Assembly: GCA_029891345.1 (NCBI GenBank)
Contig: CM057009.1
Coordinates: 308,180,666-308,244,665 of the forward strand
Direction: 5' to 3'
From: Dryococelus australis
Taxonomy: Eukaryota; Arthropoda; Insecta; Phasmatodea; Phasmatidae
Length of the DNA stretch: 64,000 nt
Part shown: one piece after another, positions 36,039 through 48,100 of the stretch
Layout: every line of letters starts with the position of its first letter
Position numbering within the stretch: the stretch's first letter is position 1
Notes under the pieces: model-generated
Seen by the model: the letters and a program-made list of their open reading frames with translations, nothing else
Database searches by the model: none
What the model was told of the DNA's origin: nothing
Program-made: the position numbers and the translations under genes

Positions 36039-37392
36039 TATAAATTTTACAAGAGGGCAAATTGAAACTTATTGATAATACACATTGTAAATGTACGTAT
36101 TGTCAAATATATTTAGATTTATACTTTTGCAACATCTTTCACAGAAATAATAATAAAGGAAAAACATTGCGTATTACCTTTTCAGTTGTGTCCAGTTTGT
36201 ACTCACTATAACATCAGTCTTTTTTCCCCCCAGTGATATTAACCCTTTGTCATGTAATATTTTTTTAAAGGAACAACTATCATGATATTTGAATGTATGT
36301 TGTGTATTGTTTAGTTTTAAACAAAATGTTCAAAGATAATTATTTTTCTAACATAATTAACTTATCTGTAAATTGCAACTATTTACAGTGTTGTAATATC
36401 TGACATAGTCTCCATGGGGGAAAAATTAGATACACTTGAATTAGCATGTTGTATGTCTGGCTAACATGCCTACTGCCAGAAAAACAAAGCCCCAGTTTGG
36501 TGCCATAGTTCACAGTTGGTATCCCAACCACTTCATTCTGAGACCAATATGCTTTCAAAACCACTTGTGGTCCGGCCAGGACAGTGTGCTGTGCCGCCGC
36601 TTACTGGGCCGAGCCTTCATTAAGACCGAGATTTACCTCTGGATCTCTCCAAGCATGCGGAGTTACGAACACTGCTGCTGCTAATCCAGCCCAAATTGAT
36701 CGGTCACAGAGAGAGGCTTAGATGGCATCAATCGACTGTGGCAGACTGTTACTTAACTTTCTATTGCACTTGTGGGTTTTACAGCCAGCTGAGCCGACTG
36801 TGTCCTTTAAAATTTCTCCACATCGAAATTTTCCTTTCGGGCCTCAGAGGTCTGAGTGCTCAGAATTATAAAAAATACTCTCAAAAGTTGGACCTAGGTT
36901 CCGAAAAGCACTTCATGTAATGGTTGTATCAGTTATATGAATTCCACCCTCACCAGCCTTCTTTGGTAATTATAGAGGTGGCACAAAGAACCAGATGGTT
37001 AAGTGGTCTAGACTGTAGTATCTGCAATTCTTCAGCTTACCACCCATAGCTGTGTTTGACACTTTCTTCCTACTAAAACCTACCTCTTCTCCGAGACATC
37101 AGTGATTGCCGACCACTCTTTCCATTACAAAGAGGTCATGTATCATAATTTTCCAATAATGAACTGGATTCGCAATAAGTGTACTTTGTGTTCGGTAGGG
37201 AATCATTAAACAATTACTCGAAATGTCTGAAACTAATTTTCAATTACTGATTAACATATAGTAAAGAAGAGTAGGGATAAAATATAAAAAATCTTAAGTG
37301 TAAGGTCTCTGCAATAATATATTGTAAATAAGTCACAGTTTTTGGTAATATAAATGATTCGCCTATATGTTCCATGTTGGTAATAACCATCT
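36039..37392. other. unassigned DNA
   Basis: AT-rich sequence with a more balanced stretch at 36460-36930. Frames there are short and not recognised; a repeat remnant is possible. Confidence 0.4.
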
Positions 37393-37530
37393 ACCTCACT
37401 GTGATGAACATTCAAATGTGTTCACTCTCCTCAACAATTCGGTAGGAATTATTCCATTTTGAGAGTTTAATATGTTTTTTAATTCACAATAATATACAGG
37501 CAGTCCTCGACTTTCATACATTCGAGATTT
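37393..37530 (+). repeat. inverted partner of 31757-31885
   Basis: It is the flank and first bases of the Tigger-like MITE, repeated in the opposite direction beside the Polinton's right end. Confidence 0.8.
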
Positions 37531-38154
37531 GTACAACTCGCGTATTCATACACGACATATTGTTACATTAAATACATTTTCATACATCCGATTTGGTCTT
37601 TCATACATCTAGGAACCTACCACCATCTGTTTCTGCCTACCGTGTATTCCAGCCTTCGCAGATCATACATTATAAATGTTTAGATATGGCTGCCATATTG
37701 GCACAGTACAAATCGGTGTTGCTGTTGAAATAATATACGAATCTCTGAAACATTTTACATAATTTTAACAACCTACAAAATAAAATATTACATTTGCACA
37801 ACAATTTTACAGAAATTAGGCAGTATATCTAATTACCTTATTTATTCAAATAGTACTTACAATCAAATATATATATACAGGTGTTGAGAATCAACTTTTC
37901 GGTTCGGGTAAGAAAATATTTAATATATATATATTGATTATTTATTCATGATTTTCAATTAAATACTTGTTAAAAATTACATATTTATTAATTTAAAATA
38001 TTATATGTCTACCAAAATTATTATTTTTTATTTTCTTCTAACTTTGGAACGGAACTCCTCATATTACATGTGTATATATGATTCACATTTCATAAAGTTC
38101 AATTTCACACACATTTTCAGGAACACATTATGTATGAAAGTAGAGGACTGCATT
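37497..38154. mobile_element. Tigger/pogo-like MITE
   Basis: The left tip is CAGGCAGTCCTCGACTTT followed by CATACA. The right tip is the inverse, TGTATGAAAGTAGAGGACTG. TA dinucleotides flank both ends (37495-37496 and 38155-38156), the target duplication expected of the Tc1/mariner/pogo group. The interior is 650 bp of AT-rich noncoding DNA. The CAG...CCTCGACTT tip is characteristic of Tigger/pogo elements. Confidence 0.78.
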
Positions 38155-38854
38155 TACAGTTAAATTGGTACACAGACACTTTCAGTTAAAATACCTAGTA
38201 TATTAAGTGTGTTACCATTTTATCATTTTTTTTTCGAACTTCAAACTGCTGGACTTGTTTTGGCGATTTTTAATATATAACACCTGTAATTCAGCAATTT
38301 ATGTAAATGTGCAAATAATTGTATTTTGTTACATTTGATCAATAAATGCGAATTTCTGTCAAAATAGTTCTACAAATTTTTGTGCTTTTCCACACATTTG
38401 TAAAATTCTAGCATTAACTACTAACTGCAATGAGAGAGTTTCAACGTGCACTAATTGATTTTGATGTGCGCCGCTCTGTTCTCTGGGCCTATTTTTATAA
38501 TTTTTTTTATAGAAAATGAGAGAGTGAACTGGGTGTGAGATATTAAACACAGCATGAATGGTATGTTCCTAAGAAAGGAATGTAAACAGGATTTTATGGG
38601 GATTGGTGGAGCTTGGGAGTGCTAGTAGGGAATTTCAAAATGGTTGCTTATCAAGAGGAGTGAGGTCTTTAGTCTAGTACGCCCATGCTCTCCCTACTTA
38701 GAATTTTGCGGGCGTTGCCGACGGACATTATGCTATAGGCATATAATTCGTGTGGCCATTAATAAAGCTGACAGTTCTGTCTGCCCTCTGCGTGCCTTCC
38801 TGAACGAGATCTTCCATTTGACGTCGTCGTCGAATGCCCATGTGGCAGAAGTAA

Positions 38855-39518
38855 TAGGCCGTTCACTGTAAAATGAATACTTTTGAGATCCCTGCTTTAT
38901 ATCTATTTGTATGCACATTATGTACTCTTCCTCATTATGTAAAATTGACATTGTCATGGGCCTCGTCACTTTATTCATGCGTAGATCAAGTGCAACTGTG
39001 AAGTTATCACTAATGAAAACACTTTTGTAAAATTGCTCGTTTTTACACTTAAATGCATAAAAAAACCAGAAAGTGAATAAAACAATTTAAGTTGCCAAAA
39101 ATGGTTACCTAACACTTTTTATTCGACGTTGAGATACGGAACTACTTTCCATTTATCGTTATAGGCTGTTCACGGTAAATTGATCACTTTTTAAGGCCCT
39201 TCAAAATTTTTCCTTTCATCCAGTGTCCATCTTACTGCTGATTTCGAATATAAACATTGCAATGTGAACAATAAACATGGTGTATATATTTCCCCACCCT
39301 CAAAATTTAATGCATGAGACTGCAATAAGATGTATTTATTTTTGGCGAATGCCTATTGGGAGGGCCTAAAATAGTGCTCACTTTACCGTGAACAGCCTAT
39401 ACCGACCGTACTGGGCGCATGTCACTCAGTTCGCCCGCTAAAATACATGCAGTTAGAGATACTGACATTTTTCTAAGATCGATATCAAAAGTGTTCACTT
39501 TATCGTGAAGAGTCTTTA
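38855..39518 (+). mobile_element. MITE-A copy with a nested MITE-B
   Basis: The left tip TAGGCCGTTCACTGTAAAAT and right tip TTTATCGTGAAGAGTCTTTA are imperfect inverses. Interior landmarks shared with other copies are CACTTTATTCATGCGT, CCTAACACTTTTTATTCGAC and TGGGCGCATGTCACTCAG. Without the nested insert it is about 425 bp, the usual length of the family here. Confidence 0.85.
39162..39399 (+). mobile_element. MITE-B, 238 bp, nested in MITE-A
   Basis: It runs from TAGGCTGTTCACGGTAAA to TTTACCGTGAACAGCCTA and is flanked by TA on both sides (39160-39161 and 39400-39401). The uninterrupted MITE-A at 57.25 kb reads CGTTACC across the same point, which shows the empty site. Confidence 0.92.
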
Positions 39519-39893
39519 AGTCACTGAGATGCGGTGTCTTGGCAGCGAGAATTTTCTCATTAGAGGCCGGGCTGCGGTCCTGGCCGCAGATGTCCGCTAA
39601 TACCGGAGGGCGAAGTTCGCCTTGTGTCTGCCCGCACGGTCATCAAACTTTCTGCAACTCGGCGGCGATAACCAACGCTCCACGCTGCCCTTCCTCCCAC
39701 ACACGACCGCCAAATCCTTCACAAAGTTCATCGCTGCGGGGCTTTCGATAACTCCGGCGACTGCAGAGCTTATTGAAGGGCGGGAGTTTAGCTGAACACG
39801 CGATCCTGAAATCGCACGGGCTCCGCCGCGCACGGAGCTGGCGATATTTCTATCGTTCTTTCAAGTCGTCGTGGAAATTTATGCTGTCGCGTA
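39519..39893. other. GC-rich segment between two inverted MITE-A copies
   Basis: About 375 bp, much richer in G, C and CpG than the surroundings. A 78-codon minus-strand frame (39597-39833) and a 70-codon plus-strand frame (39539-39751) overlap; neither is recognised. It may be a captured genomic fragment. Confidence 0.45.
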
Positions 39894-40255
39894 GAGGCTG
39901 TTCGCGATTAATTTTGACGGGCGCCCTGAATGGCATGTGCCCAGTAAAGTTGGTAACGATGGATAGAAAGTAGTTCCATGCCTTAACGTCGCATGAAATG
40001 CGTTAGACAACCATTTTTGATAACTTAAATTTTTTTTTTCTGTTTTATTTAATGCATCGAAGTATAAAAATCACCACATTTGTAAAAAAAAAAAAATTTT
40101 CCGGCAATTTTCACAGTTTCTCCTGACCGACGCATGAATAAAGCGATGAGGTCCATGGTAATGCTAATTTTACTTAAGGCGGAAATACACAACGTGCATA
40201 CAAGTTGATCTTAAGCAGGGCTTTCAAAAGTGCTCATTTTACCGTGAATGGCCTA
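39894..40255 (-). mobile_element. MITE-A copy, inverted, partly deleted
   Basis: Its tips are GAGGCTGTTCGCGATTAA and TTTACCGTGAATGGCCTATA. The interior matches 49829-50254 (GTAAAGTTGGTAACGATGGA, CGCATGAATAAAGCGATGAGG) but about 65 bp near the first tip is missing. Confidence 0.82.
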
Positions 40256-42320
40256 TATCTCTATACGCACCTCAGAACTAACGATTTGTTTTTTCTTTTT
40301 GTGAGCTGTTACTCTTACTCATTCACCTGTCATGAATATATGTAAAAACTCAATTTAAATCAATATTCTGGATGACTGGATCGGCCAAAATTGTTACTTT
40401 AACTTCATACTTTCAAAGGTAATCGACGAAACATATCCCTAATTTTCCATACAAAGGCTGTTTTGCTAGCCGTGGTGTCAAAATCGAGGTTTTTATATTA
40501 TTTTCGCTGTGAATAATTATTTAGAGCGAAAACATCTTGCGTACCAGATATGTACTTTACTGTTAAATAATAAATATTCAATGGTACACATGTAATTACT
40601 GTGCAGTTAAATAAAGAACTTTTAATATTTTTGAGTAGTTATGCTCAGTATAACAATTATGAGCCCTTCGAAATACTAAAGGATTTTTGAAATCCGTTGC
40701 TGTACATTAATGGAATTCCGAATGTATGTATGAGTCAAAATATCCGATAAATAAAGCTACGACAAAAAAAACGGCTTCATAAATCTAGCGACTATGCTTA
40801 CAGAGATATTTGTTATGCCTCGAAAACATTTATCTTTGTACGGCCAACCGAATGTGGATTTGTTATTATAACAAATTGTGATGGCTGAAGGAAATAGAAA
40901 AATGCAACACATTTTTTTTTTCTTGCGAGATATACATTTGAGTGTACGAAACTCAGTTGCCGAGCCAACATAATGCGTACGATAACCAAATATATGTTTG
41001 CATCAATTCTGCGTATATTGTTGACCGACGCCAAACTTCCTCTCTGTGCGAGCTCGTGGCTGGACTCGAACCCGCGATGCGCGCCTGTTTTGGTGCGGTG
41101 TGCTTGATGTTGTTGCTCCTGATAAGGTTTATTCTACTCAGGTGCATATCCCGCATTGTGGTAAATATGTGCCAGTTGTAAATGAGAAGTGTTAAATTAT
41201 CGACTGTCATTCACGACCTAATATGCTGCCCACGGGAGAAAATTTAAAAACTCAATTATGTTTAGCATTTAACTTACGTAAACTAACTTACTCCAGTGAA
41301 ACAATGTTACGAATCTAAGAATGAAAATAAATATAGATTCCATTAAAAGGAATTATTTGATTCTGTTGGTGACGTTCAATTAAATTATTGTGAAATGGGT
41401 TTTTAAAATCGAGTTATACGATCGAATATTAAACAACGTGGGCATGTTTCATTATTTTTTCCTTCTAGATGGGGCGTGAAATATTATTACGAACGTAGGT
41501 CCCAACGTAACACTAATCGGAAGAATTAAAAACATTATATTCATTTTATGAAAATTGCAACTGTCCCTGTTTCTTACATTCGAAATGAAAATACGATACA
41601 CACGCAAAATCAGTGGTTCTTGGAGGTAAACATATTTAGTTGCCAAATTATTGGCATTGAGCTTCACTACCTGTGTAGAATACACTTGTAAGGCCGAGTC
41701 GTACTGAATTGAACATGGTGCTAATTGTATTAACTTTGCCTACTCGTTACGTCCAGGCGTAGAACACGGGGAAGTCCATTCACATTGAATTAAGAATGAC
41801 ACATGCCAAATTTTTCAACGGTATCATAACGTAAATGTAAGGTAGTCAGCCAATCAATTTTAAGGGACGACGCTTTATTTTATTTTTTTTTCGTTAATTT
41901 TTATTCTTTCTAACTTTCGACTAGATATTTCATTGTGCTTTATGACTCGATTGCAACATACGTTATAGTTAAATGAGTTTCGTTTTTTGTGTATTTGAAT
42001 CACAGGCAAATTAAGGAGTTGGAAATATCTGTCTTTTGGGATAACATTTTGGGTCAAATTGCCGTCAATTTATGTGAGAGATTAAGCTACTAACATCATT
42101 TTGTGGAAAATTTTATAAATATTATAATAACGGTTCAGCCCTTGCCTACGTTTAATTGCGAGTAAACACATGTATACACTAATTTTTTTTCACATCCCAC
42201 ATATACTATATTTGGTAGTACAGAATTACATCTTATCAAAGACGAGATGTTCTCAACGCCAACGTGAACATAGGAACGATTTGATAGAAAAAAATTTGAC
42301 AAAGAGTTTGCAGAAAGGTA
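40256..42320. other. unassigned AT-rich DNA
   Basis: No gene is recognised. At 41048-41070 the plus strand reads GTGGCTGGACTCGAACCCGC, the inverse of a tRNA B box (GGTTCGAGTCC), so a SINE fragment may be present, but no A box could be matched. Confidence 0.4.
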
Positions 42321-43147
42321 AAGGCTGTTAAAGGTACACTGAGCACTTTATAAGGCCGTGGTTAAGTTTTCCTGTCAGCCAATTTATATTTTCTTGAAAA
42401 TTTTTAATATATAAATCACTATGTGAGTAATAAACACAGTGCATATAGAGTCAAAGGTGTTATTTTACATTTGAGCCGTATATTGTTCAACTAGTAGGCA
42501 TTGTCTGTGCCTAACTTATCTTCAGATAAAACATTTTAAGACTACACGGGTTTTGCAAAATGGCACGCCAAAGTCAAGATTTTACTGTTTTTATGATGTA
42601 CAAATAATTAAAACAATCTTTCCTACAGAAATATGATCACTCACACTGAAAAAATATTTGAAGTGCTACTTCAAGACGTCTATAAAATTGTGCAAGGAAA
42701 TGATTCTTTAGTTTTGAATAAATTGCTGGTGCTGATAATAAGTAAATTCTTGCATTTTTATTTTTTTATTTTTGGCTGCCCCTAAATTTTTATTAAATAA
42801 CTTTGGCTAAATAATACCTCAAAATCCTTCAGATATCTATTTTTAATTTTCTGCAAATACTTTGGATTATTTTATTTGAACATCGCGAAAACAGTAAAAT
42901 TGTTACTTTGGCGTGTCATTTTGCAAAAACCATGCAGTCTAAAAATATTTTATTTGAGAATAAGGTAGTCACAGACAGTGCCAACAAGTTGCACAATATA
43001 TGGCTCAAATATAAAATAACACATTTTCCCGTGGCCAGCAGCCTTAAGAGCTTTTGAAAATAAATGTCTGAGACCACGAATTTTTTTTTTGTTATGCCTG
43101 TTGGGAGGGCTTCAAGAAGTTCACATTTTTTTTGTGAATAGCCTATA
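42321..43147 (+). mobile_element. MITE-B copy split by a foldback insertion
   Basis: The outer parts (42321-42454 and 43029-43147) match MITE-B: the AGGCTGTTA tip, GTAATAAACACAGTGCATAT, TATGCCTGTTGGGAGGGCTT and the tip GTGAATAGCCTATA. A 574-bp palindromic element sits between them. Confidence 0.75.
42455..43028. mobile_element. 574-bp foldback element inside MITE-B
   Basis: The arms at about 42455-42612 and 42870-43028 are inverted copies (shared TGTTATTTTACATTTGAGCC, TTTTGCAAAATGGCACGCCA) around a spacer of about 255 bp. No coding content. Confidence 0.82.
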
Positions 43148-43556
43148 GCATAATGAGCTCAATATTACTTTAATATGGATCGACCTTGTGGCGGCCACAT
43201 TCTCCTGGGAGAGAGCGGCGAGAGGTATCGAATAGTTCGAGAAGCTTCGCTACTTTGCTGGTACAAGGCGCGCATCGTTGGTCAAAGGGAACGACACGAT
43301 TGGCGCGCGCTCACCTCCAACCCCCTGCGCCCTGTTATTCGCCCCTCGAGACTACGCATCGCTTCAGCTCGCCTTTGACGCCCGACTTGAACTATGCCAC
43401 TGCAAACATCGGCGAACGCCATCCCCAGTTAAATTAATTTCCATTTTTTTTTTTTTTTTTTTACTACGTCGCAGGCAGCGAGGCTTTAATTAGAGCTGCG
43501 GAGCTAACGTAACCAAAACAAACTTGCGCAACCAGTCAGTCAACAGAGGACTCTCG

Positions 43557-43628
<72 letters not shown>

Positions 43629-43794
43629 CTCTGTTTGCGTCTAACTAACCGAGCGGGCGCCGGGACGAGAGAATGCATTTAAAGTGATGGCTTTCCAATC
43701 CTGCCACTTCTTGGAACGTGAATTTACAGTGACGTTCTCTTTTGCTGTGTGAACGCGGGAGATCGTAGAATAGTGGGATAGAGTACAGAAAATG

Positions 43795-43827
<33 letters not shown>

Positions 43828-43840
43828 CTTGTAGTCACTC
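43148..43840. other. GC-rich stretch with poly-T, (CT)n and poly-A tracts
   Basis: Positions 43170-43440 are rich in GC and CpG. A T run (43445-43462), a (CT)n tract (43554-43625) and an A run (43795-43824) follow. Overlapping frames are driven by this composition. The CpG-rich sequence next to a long GAGA tract would fit a promoter or 5' UTR of an insect gene, but no coding exon can be linked to it. Confidence 0.4.
43554..43625. repeat. (CT)n microsatellite
   Basis: A long CT/GA tract with one interruption near its first third. Confidence 0.95.
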
Positions 43841-44997
43841 GTAAATAACGAAAACCGCGATTTTATTTAATATGGTGTATAAATTTTGTTTGTCCTCGAT
43901 GCTTATTTTGAGCATTCCTGTAAAACATTTTCTTTCCCATGTAATACTTGGCTCGCCAGCAGTTCGGTTTTGATTTGGGGCTTTTTTAACGTGAGTTTTT
44001 GTGTAAAATTTAAAACTGTGGGTGAATAACATAACTTATGAAAACTTACTTATTAGGTAAACTAAGAGATTTCGTTACCGTAACGTGATGCTTATTCAGG
44101 GTGTTCCCAAAAATCACCGTCACACTTCGTCAAGCCGTTCCTTACGTAAATATACGTGACAAGTATACACATGACATTTATCCTGGTTCACTTCCTAACG
44201 GTGCAAATGAGCGATAGGTCTATTGCAAAAAGGACAGGGCGAAATTTATTTAAACCTCCGAGAGTACGTTTAATGTACCAGCACATGCGGTACCACAACA
44301 CACACACACACACACACACACAACACAGTCGGGAGGCAACACACTCGACTACAGTGCGACTGGGCACAACTGAGTGGCAACCGCCATTTTATCCATAACC
44401 TTATTACTTATGTACACCGACAGTAATTTTCTATAGACGAGTATGTTCATTTACTGGTACACTTCTACTACTTTCGGAGGTCTAAGTAAATTTGGTAGTT
44501 GGGGATATCCGTAATAAACCCGTAGCTCCATCACCACTTTTGCTGGCGTTTGCTATCCTTAGTAAGCCGAGTTGGGATATGTATATTTTGGTCTATATTT
44601 GCGTGAAGAATCACTTGACGCAGTTTGTTGGTGATATTTGCGAACATTCTGTACCTTGTTGTATTCATAGTGTCGTGGCATGCAGTTGTTCTCTGTTTTG
44701 TTTGCTGGATGGAATAACAGCTCACTAGACGATGTACCGTAAATTCGAACAGCGGATAACGTATTATTTTACGTGTCCATCCATTACCGTGTTTATCAAT
44801 TAAAAATAGACGAAAGGTTGTGATGTGTAAAAGTTACTATAAGAATCAACAAGTGCATTATTAACATAGAAAAATTAATCTCCTCTTACAATTGTTACCC
44901 AAAATAATCGATTTCGCTTTGAAGGATATCAGCCCAGGTACTCACACAGGAGGATTAGATTTTTATTTTACCATATAATATGCTATTTTTTCCTTAG
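43841..44997. other. unassigned DNA with a (CA)n tract
   Basis: A (CA)n tract of about 12 units lies at 44298-44322. The rest shows no recognisable feature. Confidence 0.45.
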
Positions 44998-45144
44998 AAT
45001 GTCTTGGTGAAGTTTAAGGATACTAACATATACATGTCGACTAGTGATGAAGATACCCAAAGTAGATATAGTGAAATAGAAGATAAAATAACCCCAGACA
45101 ACACATCTGATATAGCGCATAAAATTAAATCGACATGGATTTAA
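44998..45144 (+). CDS. candidate coding exon with stop codon (hypothetical)
   Basis: A pyrimidine-rich tract ending in CTATTTTTTCCTTAG looks like a splice acceptor. From 44998 a frame stays open for 48 codons and ends in TAA at 45142-45144. It encodes an acidic, hydrophilic tail with MSTSDEDTQSRYSEIEDK and TPDNTSDIAHKIK. That composition differs from the Lys/Asn/Ile/Phe-rich translations typical of the AT-rich DNA nearby. No partner exon, polyadenylation signal or family is recognised. It could be the last coding exon of a host gene or a chance frame. Confidence 0.3.
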   Translation, partial: NVLVKFKDTNIYMSTSDEDTQSRYSEIEDKITPDNTSDIAHKIKSTWI

Positions 45145-48100
45145 TTGATTATTACATTTTTAAAAACAAATACCTAAAGCATTAAATTCACTCGTTTATT
45201 TTGAAATTTGGATTTGGCTGCACTAGTATTTCGGGTGTTTGCATTGTTCCCTTTATGCTGTTAAGACTTTGGCACATCTACACGAATTGCATGGCATAGA
45301 TATTGCCGTGAAATAGCATACCTTGTTTCGTATCCGTCCTTATTTCCGCCGTAATAGATACAACGAAGGAAAGCAACGCGAATAGAAATTTAACATTTAT
45401 TACACAACTGAAATAATCACTATACCGTTCGTCACGTCTCGACGGTTTCATTTTCCTTGTTTAAATTTAGTCGGTTTGCGAAAGCAAGCAAAGTTAAAGT
45501 AGGCGTTAATTTGAATTAATAAATATTTTATTCCGTTACGTGCTAGTCCGACGTTTTTAAAACCACATACGGCAACATTGTGTGTAAAAACAAAGTGAAT
45601 TGAAAATCCAAATACGGAGTGTAAAACCATCTGATGACTGAGCACAAAATAGTTTATAATTAAAAATGATTATATTGTTTAATTTGCAGTAAATATTAAT
45701 CAGTTTCACCAGAAAAATCTCACTAATATTTCGTTACGTTAACGGATAGATTAATTATGAGAGAATAGCACTTAAGGATATTTGTAAAACACTGTCGCGA
45801 TGAGGTAGAATGTTTTTCTCATATTCGTAATAGTATTTCGTTTTCTTAACCAATAGAAATTGATTCACTGAACTATAATAACAGTTCAGAACCGTAATGT
45901 TAATTATTTTAAGACGAGAAATTTGAATTCGATTCCTCACAAAACATGGAAATGTGTCCTGAACATTGATGAGTATTTTCAACTCGTTCAAGTATCCAGG
46001 TAAGCGAGTAAACTTTATCTTCGTTAAGGAAACACAATTTGATCAACTTTAAAACTCGTGAGCGCGAGCCCTTCAAACAAAACATAATACTCTGCACTTT
46101 TATGTGGCACCGAATATAATATCTCGGAAGTAGGTAGGGCCTACTGTCTGAAAGCAAACGCATATACTCAGACTTCACCGGGCATTCAATTGTACGTTAC
46201 GCATTCACTCATTCCAGAGAAATAATTTATGTATATTCGTAAATCTATTTTCTAAACTAAAAGAAGTGACAGAAAACTACTTTACAATATAGTGTAACTT
46301 TTCACGTTTCGGTACATTAATGCGTTTGTTATTTACATCGGTAATAATTTTCTGAAACAATATATCTTGTTTCGTCATTGTAAAGTTACAAAATAATTTT
46401 ACGTTACTCGTGATCAAGGAAAACGTTTTGTCTGAAAATTTCTGGTTGTTATGTGTTTACATAAAAAAAATTTTTCTTCTGATTTCCAAATTATTTTATA
46501 ACTGCGTCGCGTCAATATTGTATCGTCAAAATTTTAACCGCGATTCTGGACAGTTTCAAGTTTCATCTCATAATGACAGATGCACTGGTTCTTAAGATAG
46601 GAACACATATAACAGTTGAATAGTAATATTCCAGAAACATACGTTAAACTAGGAGAGATATGATGCTATGACACATGTTGTAAGGCTCAGTATATGGTTC
46701 TTGATTTTTTTTCAGCTTTTTAGTCAGTACATTTCTTTTTCGTACGTACAATCCAATTCAGTTCTTTCAGCATATAAGTGTTTAATGTGTGTGTGTGTGT
46801 GTCTATATATATATTAGCACATAAGTGTTTAATGTACATATACATTACTTATAAATAAATATATATAAATATATATATATATGTGTGTGTGTATGTAATA
46901 ACAAAATTGTTCCTTATTGGTCAGAACTGATGTCACAAAGTTCAGAAAAGCAAGGGTATTAAAAAAAATAGTATACATGTAAGTAACAGAGTAATTTTTA
47001 GAGTCGGATTTTGTCTAAATACAAAGGATTTTGATTTTTCAGTTAGAATTTTACAAGTAATCTCACATGCACAACAAATTCCACATTCTCCCCCCCCCCC
47101 ACCCCCCTCCCTCCACCTAATTATGAAAACAGTATATGTTTCCACATAAAGAGCAGCGAATTTGCAACTGCGCACAGTTATAATCACATCCATACATACG
47201 CGGTGCTAAAGGGTGGGAGAGGGAGAGAGAGAGAGAGAAAGAGGACAGCCCCTTCAAGTCTTTAACTTTTCGGTCTCGCCACTAACCGCATCACAGCTTA
47301 GTTCAGGGTAAGCAAAATAACTACTATACCTAGTTCCGTAACATATACGTGCAGTAATTAATACCGCTGGAGCATGCTGGTCTAACAAGGGCATGTGCAT
47401 ACCACTAATTGCATTAGAGTTTCCATGCCGGCAACAGCCAGTAGAGGTTTGTTTTATTCTCGCGATATAATGAATTTAAGTTTCTGGGTCAGCAAAATAA
47501 AGACTGTGTAAATCTAGTTAGATATTTTCTGGTTGATGATGTATACGCCCTAACCTTACGTTGGTGCCCATCCACGAGCTACAGACCAGTCGGAAAGCCA
47601 TGCTGTATTTATCTAAAAAGAATCACCAATAATGCGTGATATTAGCAGCTCTCTTAAATCTACCAGTTCTAATCCCTAAATAGCATTGGGATAATTTCCA
47701 CAAAGTGTAACATCGTAGTTATTTAACTTGATATCTTTTTAATTTGGGTACTTACGATAATTTGGATTATTGCTAATGTGCCTATGTTCGACGAGATATA
47801 ATAATATATCATCTATAATTACAGATACGCAATTAATCCCTGGAAACAAATGACATCATACAACGTGCCATGAAAACAAAACAAGTGGAAAACAACATAA
47901 ATTCATGAATTAACGCTGGCACTACAAACACGACAATCAAGAAGTAATAACTTGTAAAACTAAAAATGACATTTGATGGCCCTAATGTGCACAGAAAAAT
48001 TAATACACGAAATTTCTTTCGTATCACAGTTAAATGAAAACATAGGGAAATTATTTACGTAGAATTATACAGATCAGGACTTGTGGTTGTGTCGCAAATA

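Noticed and set aside
41048-41070. tRNA gene or SINE at a good B-box match
   Set aside because: No A box or cloverleaf could be placed around it.
43490-43678. Arg/Glu-repeat frame
   Set aside because: It is only the translation of the (CT)n tract.
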